Source: Xenoacremonium recifei | Taxonomy: Eukaryota; Ascomycota; Sordariomycetes; Hypocreales; Nectriaceae | NCBI GenBank assembly: GCA_012184525.1 | Contig: WOFQ01000010.1 | Coordinates: forward strand, 248,001 to 312,000 | Reading direction: 5' to 3' | Length of the DNA: 64,000 nucleotides | Part shown: positions 11,149 through 21,824 of the stretch, piece by piece | How positions within the stretch are numbered: position 1 is the first letter of the stretch | Layout: every line of letters begins with the position of its first letter | Made by a program: the position numbers and the translations under genes | The notes under the pieces: model-generated | What the model saw: the letters and a program-made list of their open reading frames with translations, nothing else | What the model was told of the DNA's origin: nothing | Database searches by the model: none

Positions 11149-13075
11149 ATGGCTGCGACAAAGCACCTGCTCGCCGAGAGCGAGACCAATGGCGTCGATC
11201 GCCCCTCCAAGAAGACCAAGGTTGTCGAGGTGGAGGCCGACGCCGCCGCTGAGAAGGCTCGCTTGAAGAAGGAGAAGAAGGAGCGCAAGGAAAAGAAGAA
11301 GGAAAAGAAGGACAAGAAGCGCAAGCTTGAGGAGGCTGCTGAGACCAATGGCGATGCTGCTGACGACTCCGAGGCTCAGCGCAAGGCCGAGAAGAAGGCC
11401 AAGAAGGACAAGAAGAAGGAGAAGAAGCTGAAGGAGGCGGAACAGGCCGACACCGACATGGCCGACGCTGAGACTGAGACCCCGCAGACCGAAGACGCAG
11501 TCGAAGAGCCGAAGAAGGACAAGAAGTCCAAAAAGGACAAGAAAGCGCCTAAGAAGCAGCAAGACGGCGACTCCAAGGCCCCCTACGTCCAGACCATGAG
11601 CCTGTCCAACGTTCCCCAATCCGAAATCGACGCCTTCATGTCGACGAACCAGATCACCGTGACCGACCCCCTACAAGAAGAAGTCACCCTGCGCCCTGTC
11701 CTCGAGTTCTTCCACCTCCCCGCGACCAACCTCCTCGAGAAGAAGCCCTCCCCGTTCGCCAACTTCAAAGCGCCCACGCCCATCCAGTCCGCCTCGTGGC
11801 CCTTCACGCTGTCCTCGCGCGACGTGATTGGAGTCGCCGAGACCGGCTCGGGCAAGACTATGGCCTTTGCGCTGCCCTGTGTCGAGGCCGTTTCCGCCGT
11901 CGGCAAGAAGGGCGTCAAGGCCGTGGTCGTGTCACCCACCCGAGAGCTGGCCATGCAAACACACACACAGCTCGCCCAGCTTGCGGCGCTGGTGGGACTG
12001 AAGTGCGTGTGCTTGTTTGGCGGTGCTTCCAAGGACGAGCAGCGGGCGCAGTTGAACAGGGGGGCGGACATTATCGTGGCTACGCCGGGTCGGCTCAAGG
12101 ACTTCATGTCGGACGGCACCGTCGACTTGAGTTACGTGAGCTTTGCGGTGCTGGATGAGGCTGATCGCATGCTGGACAAGGGCTTCGAAGAGGATATCAA
12201 GCAGATCCTGGGCGCCTGTCCGCCTAGGGAGCAGCGACAGACGCTCATGTTCACGGCTACATGGCCCGCGTCGGTGCAGTCTCTGGCATCCACCTTCATG
12301 GTGAACCCCGTGAAGATCACCATTGGATCTGGCGGCAAGGAGACGGCCAACGGAGCTGTCGAGCTGCAGGCCAACACCCGAATCACCCAACAAGTCGAGG
12401 TTGTCGACCCCAGGGACAAGGAGTTCCGTCTCCTCCAAATCCTGAAGGAACACCAGCAAGGCAAGCAGAAGAACGACCGTATTCTGGTCTTTTGTCTATA
12501 CAAGAAGGAAGCCACTCGAGTCGAGAATTTCCTGAGCCGCAAGGGCATCCGCGTCTGTGGCATCCATGGAGATTTGCGCCAGGAGCAACGAACTAAGAGC
12601 TTGGAGGCTTTCAAGTCTGGTTCCACTCCTGTCCTCGTCGCCACAGATGTCGCGGCCCGAGGACTGGATATTCCCGAGGTGAAGTTGGTGGTTAATGTTA
12701 CAGTAAGTTCCCCATGGCAGTTGCTCTTGGCTCTCCTCAATCCTAACCACTCGATAGTTCCCCCTGACTATTGAAGACTATGTCCACCGTATTGGACGAA
12801 CTGGCCGAGCTGGAAAGACGGGAGAGGCCATCACCCTCTTCACTGTCCAGGACAAGGCACACTCCGGCTCGTAAGTTAACGTGGAACCGCCATCAAGAAT
12901 ATAGATCGCTGACTTTCTTAGCCTAGTAAATATTCTCAGGGGAGCCAATCAGCCAGTGCCTGAAGACCTCCTCAAGTTCGGCACCACAGTCAAGAAGAAG
13001 GCCCATGACATGTACGGCGCCTTCTTTAAGGACGTCGATATGAACCAAAAGTCCACCAAAATTACTTTTGACTAA
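11149..13075 (+). CDS. DBP3: ATP-dependent RNA helicase DBP3 (DEAD box)
   Basis: DBP3 is a nucleolar helicase needed for early pre-rRNA processing toward 25S/28S rRNA. Exons are 11149..12702, 12758..12870 and 12922..13075 (606 aa). The N-terminal 140 residues are a long Lys/Glu-rich tail (repeated KKEKK and KKDKK blocks), as in fungal DBP3. The core has the Q-motif context PTPIQSASWPF, motif I AETGSGKT at 230-237, DEAD at 336-339 (DEADRMLDKGFE), motif III in the variant form TATWP near 369, and motif VI HRIGRTGR at 528-535. TAT in place of SAT in motif III is seen in this subfamily. Introns interrupt motif V/VI and the C-terminal tail, which ends NQKSTKITFD. I preferred the ATG at 11149 (CAACAGAATGGC) over an in-frame one 24 nt upstream, because the conserved tail starts at MAATKHLLAE. 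Confidence 0.95.
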
Positions 13076-13099
13076 AAAGAAGTTTGACGAAAGCGTTTG

Positions 13100-14893
13100 T
13101 TATTGTTTTGCGGCTCTGCGGCCACGGATATACTGGAAGCACTCCACGAGAAACCGGCGTTCGAAGAATAAGCTACGTTATGGTTAGATATAAATCAGTA
13201 GAGCGGAGAAAAGTCGGGAAGTTTTGTAGACCTACATGAGTAACAGCAATGGAATAGCCGAGGCGCCAATCTTTATGAGAGTTTTGATCGGGGCCTCCTG
13301 AGCATCATCTGAAACTTTGAACTGGCTGATCATGAGAGCGCCCAGCAGCGCAACGCCCATCGATGCATCGGGGAGGAGTGACCGAATGCTGAAGTCTGCG
13401 CCCTGCTTCTGGAAGAAGCTTTTGATGAAGAAGCCGCTCCAGACGATCCGACATAACATGTTGATGATGTTTGCAATGACCAGACCAATGGCGCCCAGGG
13501 GGTACAACCGCATGAACACGAAAGCAGAAGTGGCGAACGCGATCGAGAATGCACCCATCCAGACCGACTGACGATGAACTTCGGATTCTGTCGCCACAGA
13601 AGCCACAAAGGACTCGGTGATCCCATTGAGGGCGAGGAACGGGATATAGAAGCAATATGCGGCGAGCACATCGCCAGCTCCAGAGCCAGCCCAGTGCCTC
13701 CCTGCGACGATGGCCAGCAGTGGGGGAGCAGCAAAGGGGCCAATATTGACGATAACGGTGGACAATAATAAGTAGAGCCGCAGAAGTGTGTGAAGACTCT
13801 GTGATGCCTCCTTGACGGCCGGAGAGGCCTCTGCCGATGGCTTGTCTCCAACAGGAACACGCATATGTGTGGCCGGAGATGAGAGAAGTCGGGAGAAGTA
13901 GCTGCGACTGCTCTCCTCAATCGGCTGGAAGAGCAACCGCGCAAGAAGCCCTCCATAGTTGTTCGCCAGAGCATATACGCCTTGGACTTTAGGATTGGCA
14001 AGGAGAGAGATGAGAAAGGTGTCGCCCTGAGTCAGGAGGTGCTTGACAATACTCTGAGCCATCATACTGCCGGCAAGGCTCGTGGTCTGCTTGTCGAAGA
14101 AAGAGCCCCAGTACCGAGCGTCACTAGTTGTAGAAACGGCCTTCGGGAAGATGGAGAAGGCCATGGACGAAGCAAGGCGGTGCCCTGAAGCAAGATACAC
14201 CACCAGCAGCGCCGTTCCATAGGTGAGCTGGCCAACGGCAAACGGCAGCACACCGAAGTCGAGTTTCTGGTGCGACGACCAGACAGTAGCGCCAAACACA
14301 ACGAGACACCGAACTAATGTCGCGATGCCCTCAGCAGCAGCTCGGGTGCCGAACTGGAGGCGCATCTGCATGAGCACGAAGCACGGCTCAGAGAGCAACT
14401 CGATCATGGCCGCAACACCGTACAGTCTCAGAGACTGCACGAGGTACGGTGTCTCCAGCGTCGACTCGTTCGCGTAGGTCAAGTACATCCAACCCATGCC
14501 AACGCTAACTATCGCACCCAGCCCAATGGCGAGGTATCCCAAGTTGACGACGGCCTGGCTCTCCTTTCGGGAAAGGGCTTGGGGGTCCGCATCTTCGTCC
14601 TTCTTGGGTGCGCTGGCGGTTCCTTGGCGCTGGATGGCCACGCGGAGGCTCTCGCGGGCGAAAAAGAGGACGGAGAGGTAGTAGACTTCTAGTTGTGTGG
14701 AGAGGCCGAGGAGAGGCGCTGTGAGATATCGCAGGAGGAGCTGGTTGGCGATGAAGGTGACGAGGCGGGAGATGAGTTGCAAGATGATGAGAAGGGAGGC
14801 GCCTTTGACCATGGAAGGACTTGACGGGTTTGGGGCCGAGCCTTCCGATGGAGATGCTGCAGGGCCATTGCTTTTTGCTCCTTTCTGCGGCAT
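13100..14893 (-). CDS. RFT1: RFT1, ER membrane protein for dolichol-linked oligosaccharide handling
   Basis: RFT1 is a polytopic ER protein required for N-glycosylation. It was long proposed to help move Man5GlcNAc2-PP-dolichol across the membrane; its flippase role is disputed. Exons are complement(13236..14893, 13100..13172), with an intron at 13173-13235 (GTAGGT...TAG); the product is 576 aa. The family opening GASLLIILQLISRLVTFIANQ is followed by LLRYLTAPLLGLSTQLE and FFARESLRVAIQRQ. About 12-14 hydrophobic segments follow, and the basic tail ERRFLVECFQYIRGRRAAKQ appears only after splicing. The short last exon is missed if the intron is ignored, because a stop follows the donor. It converges on DBP3, with only 24 bp between the two stop codons. 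Confidence 0.95.
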
Positions 14894-15567
14894 TGTGACC
14901 GCTGCGATTCTTATAATCGCATGAAACTTGGAAAAGGAAATGAAGAGTCGTTGTTTGAGGTGAGCACCTCGAATCGAACACGTGTTGAGGCGGCCGCTGG
15001 GGAAAGCGCTAAGGTCGCGGCTTAGTGGCGGTTGCCCTGAAATTTAGCGGCGGGAAGCCCTGATCGTACAGGTGGGGGAACCACCTATTGTGGATGGATG
15101 ATCATCGTCAACCTCGTCTGAGATTTGTCTCTTTTCGATGTCTTCGATCCCAGCATAGATTGCGGGACGTGAAAAAAGATATCTTGCACAGATTGTATTG
15201 TTGTGATTTAACTTGCTATCTAGCAGTCTCTAGCAGGGCAGAGTTCTGCTCCATGCTCGTGCCATAATGCAGGAAAAATCAAAAGAACACCTTGTCAACC
15301 CTTAACCCAATCAATCTACCAGAAGATTTAGGTTCCTCTTATCCTGGTAATCAATGAATGTGATGAAAGTAAGTCCTCGCGCGTCTTTCTGCTCATAGAG
15401 ATCTTCTCAGCATGGCGCGTATCGTAATTCCTCCGAACTCCCCTCTCGTCTCAACGTCTTGTATAACCCATGTAGCTTATAGCTAAGGCGGTCGGTTCCG
15501 CAAATCTAGATTCCAGAAGTGACTGAAATGACCACCTGTGGATGTCATCAAAATGGCAGAAATTAGC
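14894..15567. other. Intergenic spacer
   Basis: This contains the RFT1 promoter and the 3' side of the NRAMP gene. I find no gene, RNA gene or repeat in it. Confidence 0.5.
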
Positions 15568-17594
15568 CTAAGTGTTTCCCAGTCCAAGGAGGACGAGGTT
15601 TGCAATGTTCATCACTGTGATCACGACCCAGATAAGAGACGAGATTATAATGAGAACCCAACCATTTGCCATCTTAACAGTTCCACTGCTAGAATCCTGG
15701 CTGGCGTTGTGACTGGATCCAAAGAAAAAGAATCTAGCATTTCCAGGCTGGACAGTCATGTATCTATCCCGCGAAGTAAAGTAGATAAGAGGTAACGTGA
15801 CGAAGGGCAACACGATACTCAATGCCACTTGAGACCCATTCAGGGCAGCATCCAGTCCACTTCGGCCAACAGCGCCGGCAATGATGATAGATGGTGTGAT
15901 GCTGATAGATCGGGTGACCAGACGACGCAACCAGGGCTTAATCCTCCAGTTGAGGGCCCCCTCGCTGACCATCTGCCCAGCAATAGTGCACACGATTCCG
16001 GCCGAAACACCCGACAGGAGAAGAGCCAATGCAAATATCGTGCCGGCAGCAGGTGATATACTCTTAGCGAGTAGGTCGTGTATGCCAAAGATATTAGCGT
16101 CGAGAGCCTCCGGATTGTTGTACAGAGATGCACCGGCAACAATTAAGATAGCCGAGTTGACGAAGAGCGCAAATGTGAAGAGAGCGAGTGCAGTCTCCGT
16201 AATGGAATATTTGAGAGAATGCTTGATGCTGGCGAGTGACGGAACGTATGAGATCTTATCAACGCCCTCGTTCATTGAAGATACAGCTGAACGCGGTTCA
16301 GCAGGAAGCAATCCTTTCTTAATGTCATACTCTTTAAGACGGGGCTGCACAATGCCGGAGCCCAGAAATAAGCTGTGCGGCATCACAGTAGCACCAAGAA
16401 TACCACAAGCTTGGTATAAGCTAGAAGTCGGTGAGCGGCTGGTTCAATTTCGATTAGAGAAGAACGTACCCTTGAGATTGAACGATGGATGAAGAGGGAA
16501 GATAGCCGCGGAACACGTCTCCGACTGATGTGTTCGCGATGAGTGAGAGCTGAATACAGAAACAGACAACAACGCCAAGGACGAGGATGCAAACGAAGCA
16601 CTCGAACAGTCGAAGACCTCGCATGGCACCATCTGGTCGATAAAAGAAGAGAATTGCCATGACGTCCAGGATCGACAGAGCACAGCCCGCTACAAGAGGC
16701 AGCTGTGGAATAAGGAGATTCAGCGCAATGGCTGTTCCAATCACCTATGATATCTTTAGCACGTCAAGTCCCTAGGCTCCATTTACACAGATGAGTATCA
16801 CAAACCTCGGCAATATCAGTCGCAATAATGGCAATTTCAGCCATTCCGTACAGAAAGTAGTTCAACCATCGAGGCAGAAAAGCCCTACAGGCGGACGCAA
16901 GATCGAGGCCCGTCACAGTGCCAAGCTTAATGGCCAGACTCTGCAGGACAATTGCGAAGAGATTGCTGAGTAAAACGATGAACAGAAGTTTAAAGCGGTA
17001 CGAGGCGCCAGCAGCAATGTCCGTGGAATAGTTTCCCGGATCAACTAGTCAGAGCATGTAAGTCAATGGCCACATTCAGAGCCACCCCCGCAAGTGAGAC
17101 TCAACGCCCTTGTCAGACTTACTGTAAGCGACGGAAATCATGAACCCCGGACCAATAAACCTGCCAAAACTGACAAGTGTTTGAACGATTCTCGAGAAGA
17201 CCGGCTTGCGGTTCTTCTCGGTGCTGTGAATGCCACCGCCACCATCACCAGCGGTGGCAGTCGCAGCAAGGGGGGCCTCCAGGAGAGGAGACTGGCCGAC
17301 TGGAGGTAAGCCGATGGCCAGCCTGTCGAGGGCTTGGCGCCCCCCGGCCGCGTCGTCGTCGTCGTCCGGCAATAGATCCTGTAATGCCTGGCTTGAAGAC
17401 CCTATGGTGCGCGGATCCTGGTCTCGAAGCTGGCGCGCGTTGGTGAGCCCGTTGAAGTCGTTGTTAGTGGTGAGGTCCGCGGAGAAGGGGCTGGGGCTCT
17501 GGTTCAGGCCGTCGCCCTCCAGCGGCTCGTCTGTGCGCGACGTCTTGTTCATGCTGGCGGAAATGAGTCTCAAATCGTGTCCGGGAAGGCTCAA
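15568..17594 (-). CDS. NRAMP-family divalent metal transporter (SMF-like)
   Basis: This is a proton-coupled importer of Mn2+, Fe2+ or related ions. Exons are complement(17123..17594, 16806..17044, 16470..16744, 15568..16420), giving 612 aa. The metal-site motif DPGN is at 159-162, formed right after the first splice (FGRFIGPGFMISVAY then IDPGNYSTD). The second motif MPH is at 342-344 (GATVMPHSLFLGSG), so both metal-coordinating elements are intact. About 11-12 hydrophobic helices are visible. The N-terminal 125 residues are hydrophilic, with a run of aspartates (LPDDDDDAAGG) and a glycine stretch. The start could also be an internal Met at 17552. It heads a run of four same-strand genes. It may sit in the plasma membrane or in an endosome/vacuole; the sequence does not say which. 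Confidence 0.93.
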
Positions 17595-18224
17595 GCCGTT
17601 GTCGAGTTTTGCGAATGGCGGAATGGAGTGACTGAGGAGGACCAGCCAGACTATAATGACGATTCTGGATCCGATTCTCGCCGAGCCCCGCTTAGTCAGA
17701 TGCGGTCTGACGGCGCTGGTGAGGCCTGGAGCGGCCGATTAGCGTCTGCTAGACACCTGAAGGGGGCATTAGTCGCGTGCTCCCGCCGTGCTTTTACCCC
17801 GGATGAACGGGCGGGCCTCGATTCGAGTTGCCGAAGTCACATGCGCTATCGGGATTGAGATTTAATACGTTGAGATATGCAAAAACAATAAGTTTTCTAA
17901 GTGCAGAGTATTCTACATTTTCTCCGAAGCTGGGGATGGGGTTTGGGCGGTGACTGTCCCTCCTGCAAACGCGCGCCTTGGCAAATAGAACGTGGTTCGT
18001 CCGTTTTCGGGAGCATCCGAACCCATCAGGGTTACCCATTAGGGTTACGGAGCAGGGTCACGGACGATTGAGTCTCTGCAATCAACACCATTCTTATTTT
18101 TGTTCTCGTACTTTAAGTCCTTGAAAACGATTTTCACGGGCTCAATACAGTAGACGATTCCTTTTTTTTATTGACCCTTCATAAGCATAGTGGTATACTC
18201 TAGCAATCTTGACACCCTGGTCTC
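17595..18224. other. Intergenic spacer with telomere-like tracts
   Basis: No gene is seen. A short run near 18027-18060 has several degenerate TTAGGG-like units. Confidence 0.5.
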
Positions 18225-19118
18225 TTACTGCTTGTTGATCAGAAGCTCCCCATTCATGATCCCCAAACTAGAATCTTCCATCTCGCTCCATTCTTCCCAA
18301 GCAGTTGCCATCTGGTCCACCTCTTCAAAAGTAGCAATGCCAAGTTCGACTGCCTTACCGCGCATGTGACCGTTACGAAGTCGCTCGGCCATTGACTCGC
18401 CTGTCGACAGTTAGCCAAGCCCACTTACAAATAGCCAAGATCAACAACACATACTCCAAGACTTCTTGTCTTCCCGCGCACTGTAGCACCAGGTGCCGAA
18501 CGTTGCAGTCATGTCTTTCCGAGCCGCCCCGGCCGCCAAGGCCCAAGATACGAGCTGACGCCCGCCTTTGCCCTGTCCTCCGTCGGCGACAATGACCTGG
18601 GTGGACATCTCGTGGAACTTCAGCAGCGGTGGCAGCTCAGGCCAGATGCACCACATGTGCATGTCCGTCTCGCGGAGAGCCAACACGCCGCCCGGCCTGG
18701 TCACGCGGAGCATCTCCTTGATGGCATCGCTCGGGGCATCCAGATGGCAGAGCACCTGCGAGGCGTGCACCACGTCGAACTCCGCATCGGCAAACGGGAG
18801 CTTATACACGTTGGCCGTTTGGTAGGATATGTTGTGGACGCCTTGGGATTCGGCAAACGCCTTGGCGCGAACGAGGATCTCTTCCGAGAGGTCGGTCGCC
18901 AGTACGTGGCCCTCGGGCATGTACTTGGCCAGCGATGCCGAGATGGTGCCTGAGCCTGCCCCGACATCCAGCAGCTTCAACTTCGGGTTCTGCTTCACCA
19001 TGGACTGCAGTCGGGGCAACAGGTGGGCGGCGCTGTTCTCAGCGTTTCGCCATTCATGGTGCTTCACCTGCGTGGCCCCATACCCGGGGCCATACATGTT
19101 ATGAGAGGTGGCTGCCAT
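18225..19118 (-). CDS. Class I SAM-dependent methyltransferase (UbiE/COQ5-like)
   Basis: Exons are complement(18455..19118, 18225..18400), with a 54-nt intron at 18401-18454; the product is 279 aa. The Rossmann-like methyltransferase fold is shown by motif I LLDVGAGSGT (about 49-58), an acidic loop ending motif II (LATDLSEEIL), motif III-like FADAEFDVVHASQVLCHLD, and RVTRPGGVLALRE. The first 28 residues (MYGPGYGATQVKHHEWR) are typical of small fungal methyltransferases of the UbiE type, whose substrates are mostly unknown. There is no targeting signal, so it is probably cytosolic. It lies upstream, on the same strand, of the formaldehyde-dehydrogenase-like gene. That suggests, but does not prove, a shared pathway with the P450. 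The methyl acceptor cannot be read from the sequence. Confidence 0.9.
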
Positions 19119-19607
19119 CTTGATTCTGTCTAAATAGCTGATATCCTTCTTGTTTCTTGTAGCTTTGGTAAGTTTTAATGTAGGAAACAAGTTGCGAAAG
19201 ACGTGGGAAGACGGCGGATAGTTATAGGCGATACATGTGGGAGGTTGAATGGAGATAGCGACGGAGATTACGAGCTTTCCCCTCAAAGAACGAATGATGT
19301 CACACGATTGGACATCATTCCGGAGTTGAAGTCGTCGGAATTGAAGTTCTCTTCGGAGTTGAACTCTATTTTAATCTTACTTCAATATAGGCTTAACTAA
19401 ACTACCTATGTAAATTGAAGGCAAAAGGAGCGGTCTAGCCAAGAGTGCGTTTGACCTTGACTAAAATAAAAGTACGAGGAGCCTGTTCAGACAGCACCAT
19501 AAGTTCACATCCTACCCTACCCACTAATTCAATACATATACTGGCCTCGAATGAGACTAAAGCTTATGAGCGCCATATCCAGTGACTTATAAGAGTCAAA
19601 GATTATC
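19119..19607. other. Intergenic spacer
   Basis: This is AT-richer sequence with a repeated GGAGTTGAA / GGAATTGAA motif near 19320-19366. No gene is seen. Confidence 0.5.
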
Positions 19608-21151
19608 TCAATACCTCGTCAACTCAGGGCATCCCTCCGCCTTGGGAAACGAGAACTTAGTCTCGACGAAGACCTTCTGCATGCCGTCTTCCTTCGCGTC
19701 AAACTTCTTGTACACCGTATCGAGGTCTTCGAGTCGGACTCTGTGTGAGACCATCTGCATGGCATCGAGTTTGCCTTTCTTGATCATTCCCAAAAGCTCA
19801 TCCCAGTATTTGTGCACGGGAGCTTGACCGTTACCGATGAGGCGAATTCCGCGCTGCATCAATGAGCCGATATTGAAGTGATTGGTCTGCAGAAAGATCA
19901 GTCGCTGTTCAAATGTGAGATTGACACAAGTGAAAAAAAGGGTTTCTTACGTAGCCAACATATACACCAGTGACGCCGCAGCGACCGTAATTCCTCACGC
20001 CTTCGACCATCTCATTGAGAATTTCGCTCGTGTCTGTCTCGGCACCAACACTAATCTCAAGCCAGTGCAGCCAGCCCTTTGCATACTCACCTGCAGCGCA
20101 TTCAAGAGCCACATCGGGCCCGCGCCCATCGCAAAGTTCCTTAAGCTTGCCAACAACAGTGTCGCCAGTGGTGACGCCGTGCCAGAGCTGTTTGTAATCA
20201 ACCGTAAGGAGCTTATCTTTGTGCTCAGCAGGCCACCGGTCCTTGATGAAGGAAAGACGGGGTTCGGTGTCAACGAAGATAATTTTCTTTGCGCCCTCGC
20301 CCACAGCAAAGATCCCGGCCATTTGACCGATGGGGCCAGCGCCGAAGATTGCGACCTGGTCGTTGGGATACACGGCCGTATCTTTGACACAGTTATACGA
20401 AGTACATAGGACATCAGAAAGGAATAGAGCTGTAAAATCTTAGCTCGCAATACCGACTTTCTCTCCTCACCCAAGGTCAAACTCACCCTGTTCGTCGGGG
20501 ACACTGCTCGGAATCTCAAGAAGATTCACATCTCCCAGTGGCACTCGAACATACTCGGCCTGCCCACCAGCAAATCCTCCAGTGAAATGAGCGTATCCAA
20601 ACATACCCGCTGTTCTTCCCCCGTACATGGCTCTCTCCGTGGTGTTTGAGTTGGTCTTTTCACACTGCGAGGAGAGCTTCTGCTGGCAAAAGAAACATTC
20701 GCCACAGGCAATCTGGAACGACGCAACATAGCGCTTGCCGATTTGAATCCCCTTAACCTCGGACCCGACTTGCTCAACAACACCGCAGAACTCGTGGCCG
20801 AGGATGTCGCCTTCAGAGAGTTGGACGACGCTGCCGTGGAGGAGATGGAGATCTGAACCGCACACAGTGCTGCCAGTGACTTTGAGAATCACATCTCGAG
20901 GCTCGAGAATCTTCGGCTTGGGGGCGTCGACTATGTTTCAAAGAGTCAATATCCTAAATGTCGCAGGTCACCTTGCCGTCTCGAAGCATCATACCTATCT
21001 GCACCTTATTCTTCCCAATCCAGGCCAACGCCTTCATCGTCTCGCCCGCTTCCCCGGTCTTCTCATAAGATGTGACATCTTGCTGAGTAATTGCATTGTC
21101 GCCATGTCCAACAGCCTTCTCGGCTTGGAACGCGGCTTTGGATGTAGCCAT
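19608..21151 (-). CDS. Zinc-dependent alcohol/formaldehyde dehydrogenase-like enzyme (glutathione-independent type)
   Basis: This is a medium-chain dehydrogenase/reductase. Exons are complement(20995..21151, 20487..20930, 19951..20429, 19608..19886), giving 452 aa. The catalytic zinc site is visible as Cys76 (TVCGSDLHLLHG) and His98-Glu99 (ILGHEFCG). The structural zinc lobe is Cys128/131/134/142 (ACGECFFCQQKLSSQC). The NAD-binding fold opens at VAIFGAGPIGQMA, and the long insert VECAAGEY/WLHWLE-type region matches the glutathione-independent formaldehyde dehydrogenase-like subgroup rather than simple alcohol dehydrogenases. It starts at MATSKAAFQAEKAVG with an extended N-terminus of about 40 residues before the GroES-like domain. 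It sits 673 bp downstream of the P450 start on the same strand. Its substrate is inferred only from the family. Confidence 0.92.
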
Positions 21152-21824
21152 CGTGTAAGTCTACAATTTGTGAATCAATTATATCAGTTTCCGAAATCTC
21201 GTCCATCAAGGTTCATGAGGATACTACAGTATTATTGTACTATTTTCAACACATATTTAAAGCCCGTCATTATTTGTCGTCTCTGTCGGACTGAGTTCTC
21301 CGCTCAAAAGTGCTTGATGCTGGAATGACGATTGTTGTCGATTGATGGCGACGTCATCGATCCGGAGCAACGTGCCCTTTGAGAATAGTGGGAATAATTC
21401 ACGATCGCGATGGAAATGGACGAGATTTAAAAATGATTGGTGCGAATGACTCTCGTTTATACGAGGTGTATAAGATTGTGTGTCTTACACCGAGTTGTCG
21501 AAGACGGGGTGTAAATAATACTGCGATTGGACTCGGTTTTCTCGATCCCCTTACCCTGGACAACCGCAACCCCAAGATCTGTTCTCGCAGGTGGCCGTTT
21601 GATTGCGGGCTAAGGACTGCGTTGACTTTCATATTTGCTTACAGGGATGACAAATACTCAATGATGACAGATTGTGCCTTTGTAGCTGAAAAGCTGGGAC
21701 TCAATTTGGTGTGTAGAATGTGATGCACTATGCTAACCCTTCGCTCAAAGATTCTGTACCTATCCCATCAAGATTTCCTCCTAGAAGCCATTCTTTACCG
21801 TGATAACCCAAGCGGCGTCTAAGA
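21152..21824. other. Intergenic spacer
   Basis: This separates two same-strand genes and contains the 5' region of the dehydrogenase. No gene is seen. Confidence 0.5.

Noticed and set aside
11053..11619. Leucine-rich minus-strand frame opposite the DBP3 N-terminus
   Set aside because: It is the antisense of Lys/Glu-rich codons, which gives a leucine-rich artefact.
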